Shown one piece after another: positions 63,997 to 64,000 of a stretch of 64,000 bases of DNA (position 1 is its first letter; every line of letters begins with the position of its first letter). Made by a program: the position numbers and the translations under genes. A model generated the notes under the pieces. It was not told the DNA's origin. It searched no databases and saw only the letters and a list, made by a program, of their open reading frames with translations. The DNA lies in the NCBI GenBank assembly GCA_945890485.1, contig CAMDCN010000025.1:1-64000 (forward strand). The letters are read 5' to 3'. Source of the DNA: Candidatus Sulfopaludibacter sp. SbA3. GTDB lineage: Bacteria > Acidobacteriota > Terriglobia > Bryobacterales > Bryobacteraceae.

Positions 63997-64000
63997 CATG

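Noticed and set aside
1-64000. CRISPR array accompanying the Cas4-like gene
   Set aside because: No regularly spaced repeats of CRISPR size seen by eye anywhere in the window.

Overview
The window looks like chromosomal DNA of an Acidobacteriota member of the Solibacter/Bryobacter type. This rests on recalled family knowledge: a Solibacter-type TIGR03437-like domain and an acidobacterial VWFA-like domain in one giant secreted protein, an Oar-like TonB receptor, two cytochrome/Tat-protein gene pairs (PSD1 with DUF1501, and DUF1587/1592/1588/1585 with DUF1552), high GC, and many GTG/TTG starts. No database search was possible, so every family name comes from motifs read by eye.

Layout. 0-9.3 kb: the end of an uncharacterised gene, then a minus-strand block (Oar-like receptor, PSD1 cytochrome, DUF1501 protein) with a clear terminator. 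9.5-14.3 kb: aminotransferase, a lexA-lipoprotein-hypothetical operon behind an unusual operator, an FmdB-like zinc ribbon, a PBP4-type D,D-peptidase and tRNA-Arg(CCG). 14.4-20.2 kb: a beta-helix protein, a tight operon of ferredoxin-like, cupin and GT81-like/HAD fusion genes, and a NarL-type two-component pair. 20.2-25.1 kb: an isolated terminase-like ATPase/nuclease coupled to an uncharacterised partner, gene-poor DNA, and a Cas4-like nuclease. 25.6-32.4 kb: a type I restriction-modification operon hsdM-hsdS-HEPN-hsdR, with all four genes overlapping. 32.4-36.8 kb: a decayed zone with a frameshifted higA copy, an IS630 transposase remnant, an intact higA next to a wrecked higB, and two membrane proteins. 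36.8-42.1 kb: an argininosuccinate-lyase-like gene with a signal sequence, an enolase-superfamily dehydratase, and an ECF41/SigJ-type sigma factor with its probable epimerase target. 42.4-52.8 kb: the second cytochrome/Tat pair, two coupled leucine-rich-repeat proteins, a phosphofructokinase, and a glycosyltransferase/methyltransferase operon. 53-64 kb: a 2148-residue chimeric secreted metzincin, then a four-gene overlapping operon.

The strongest candidates for little-described biology are: (1) the 59.57-64.0 kb operon, which encodes a small helical protein, a very acidic protein built on a 14-residue Cys repeat, a leaderless zinc metallopeptidase, and an exported partner; its logic resembles a toxin/effector cassette; (2) the HEPN protein with an intact R-N-x3-H motif inside the type I restriction operon, which could act as a suicide RNase backup; (3) the stand-alone terminase pair, whose partner family has a second member at the window start. 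The GT81-like/HAD-phosphatase fusion and the lexA operator are also worth a second look.
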